A stretch of DNA of 5,396 bases, from assembly GCA_947178195.1 (NCBI GenBank), contig CAMWXM010000201.1:1-5396 (forward strand). The letters are read 5' to 3'. Both the position numbers and the translations under genes were made by a program. The stretch is from an uncultured Ruminococcus sp. Lineage in GTDB: Bacteria; Bacillota; Clostridia; Oscillospirales; Ruminococcaceae. Below, piece by piece: positions 5,358-5,396 of this stretch. Under the pieces are notes generated by a model, which saw only the letters and a program-made list of their open reading frames with translations, was not told the DNA's origin and made no database searches. Every line of letters begins with the position of its first letter. Position 1 is the stretch's first letter.

Positions 5358-5396
5358 GCGAATCTTAATTATTGTTACTTTTAAACAGTATTCAAC

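Overview
The window looks like an ordinary chromosomal housekeeping segment from a low-to-moderate GC Gram-positive bacterium, most likely a member of the Clostridia (Ruminococcaceae/Oscillospiraceae-like). This rests on strong AGGAGG-type ribosome binding sites before every gene, a textbook sigma-A promoter, the short Firmicute-type glucose-6-phosphate isomerase (444 aa), the MAVPKRKTSKARRDKRR form of ribosomal protein L32, and the der-plsY-gpsA gene cluster. The genus cannot be fixed from the sequence alone. All seven genes lie on the minus strand, so transcription runs from high to low coordinates. I see no mobile element, CRISPR array, tRNA, rRNA or phage gene.

In transcription order: (1) 5396-5159 is an upstream region with a probable promoter (5346-5318) and a leader of about 150 nt. 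(2) pgi, glucose-6-phosphate isomerase, follows (5158-3824). (3) After a 133-nt gap with a weak hairpin comes a small P-loop NTPase-like protein of unknown role (3690-3286). (4) Immediately behind its stop lies a perfect-consensus promoter (TTGACA, 17 bp, TATAAT; 3269-3241). It drives a DUF177/YceD-family protein (3208-2762) and rpmF (2725-2540, start revised to an internal GTG), and that unit ends in a hairpin terminator (2524-2495). (5) A 168-nt AT-rich gap with two inverted repeats leads into a tightly packed operon of der (2371-1046), plsY (1046-369) and gpsA (366 to the window edge, 3' part missing).

Functionally, DUF177-rpmF-der is a ribosome production group: a protein linked to large-subunit rRNA, an L32 zinc-ribbon protein and a tandem-GTPase 50S assembly factor. 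plsY-gpsA is the entry point of phospholipid synthesis: GpsA makes sn-glycerol 3-phosphate and PlsY acylates it. der and plsY overlap by one base (TAATG), and gpsA starts 2 nt after plsY, so the three are probably translationally coupled. pgi supplies central glycolysis from its own promoter.

I did not find a new biological system. The items most worth a second look are the uncharacterised small P-loop protein, the exact 12-bp inverted repeat and second hairpin in the der leader, the long pgi leader with tandem TTTGCAA boxes at the -35, and the consensus promoter for the DUF177-rpmF pair.
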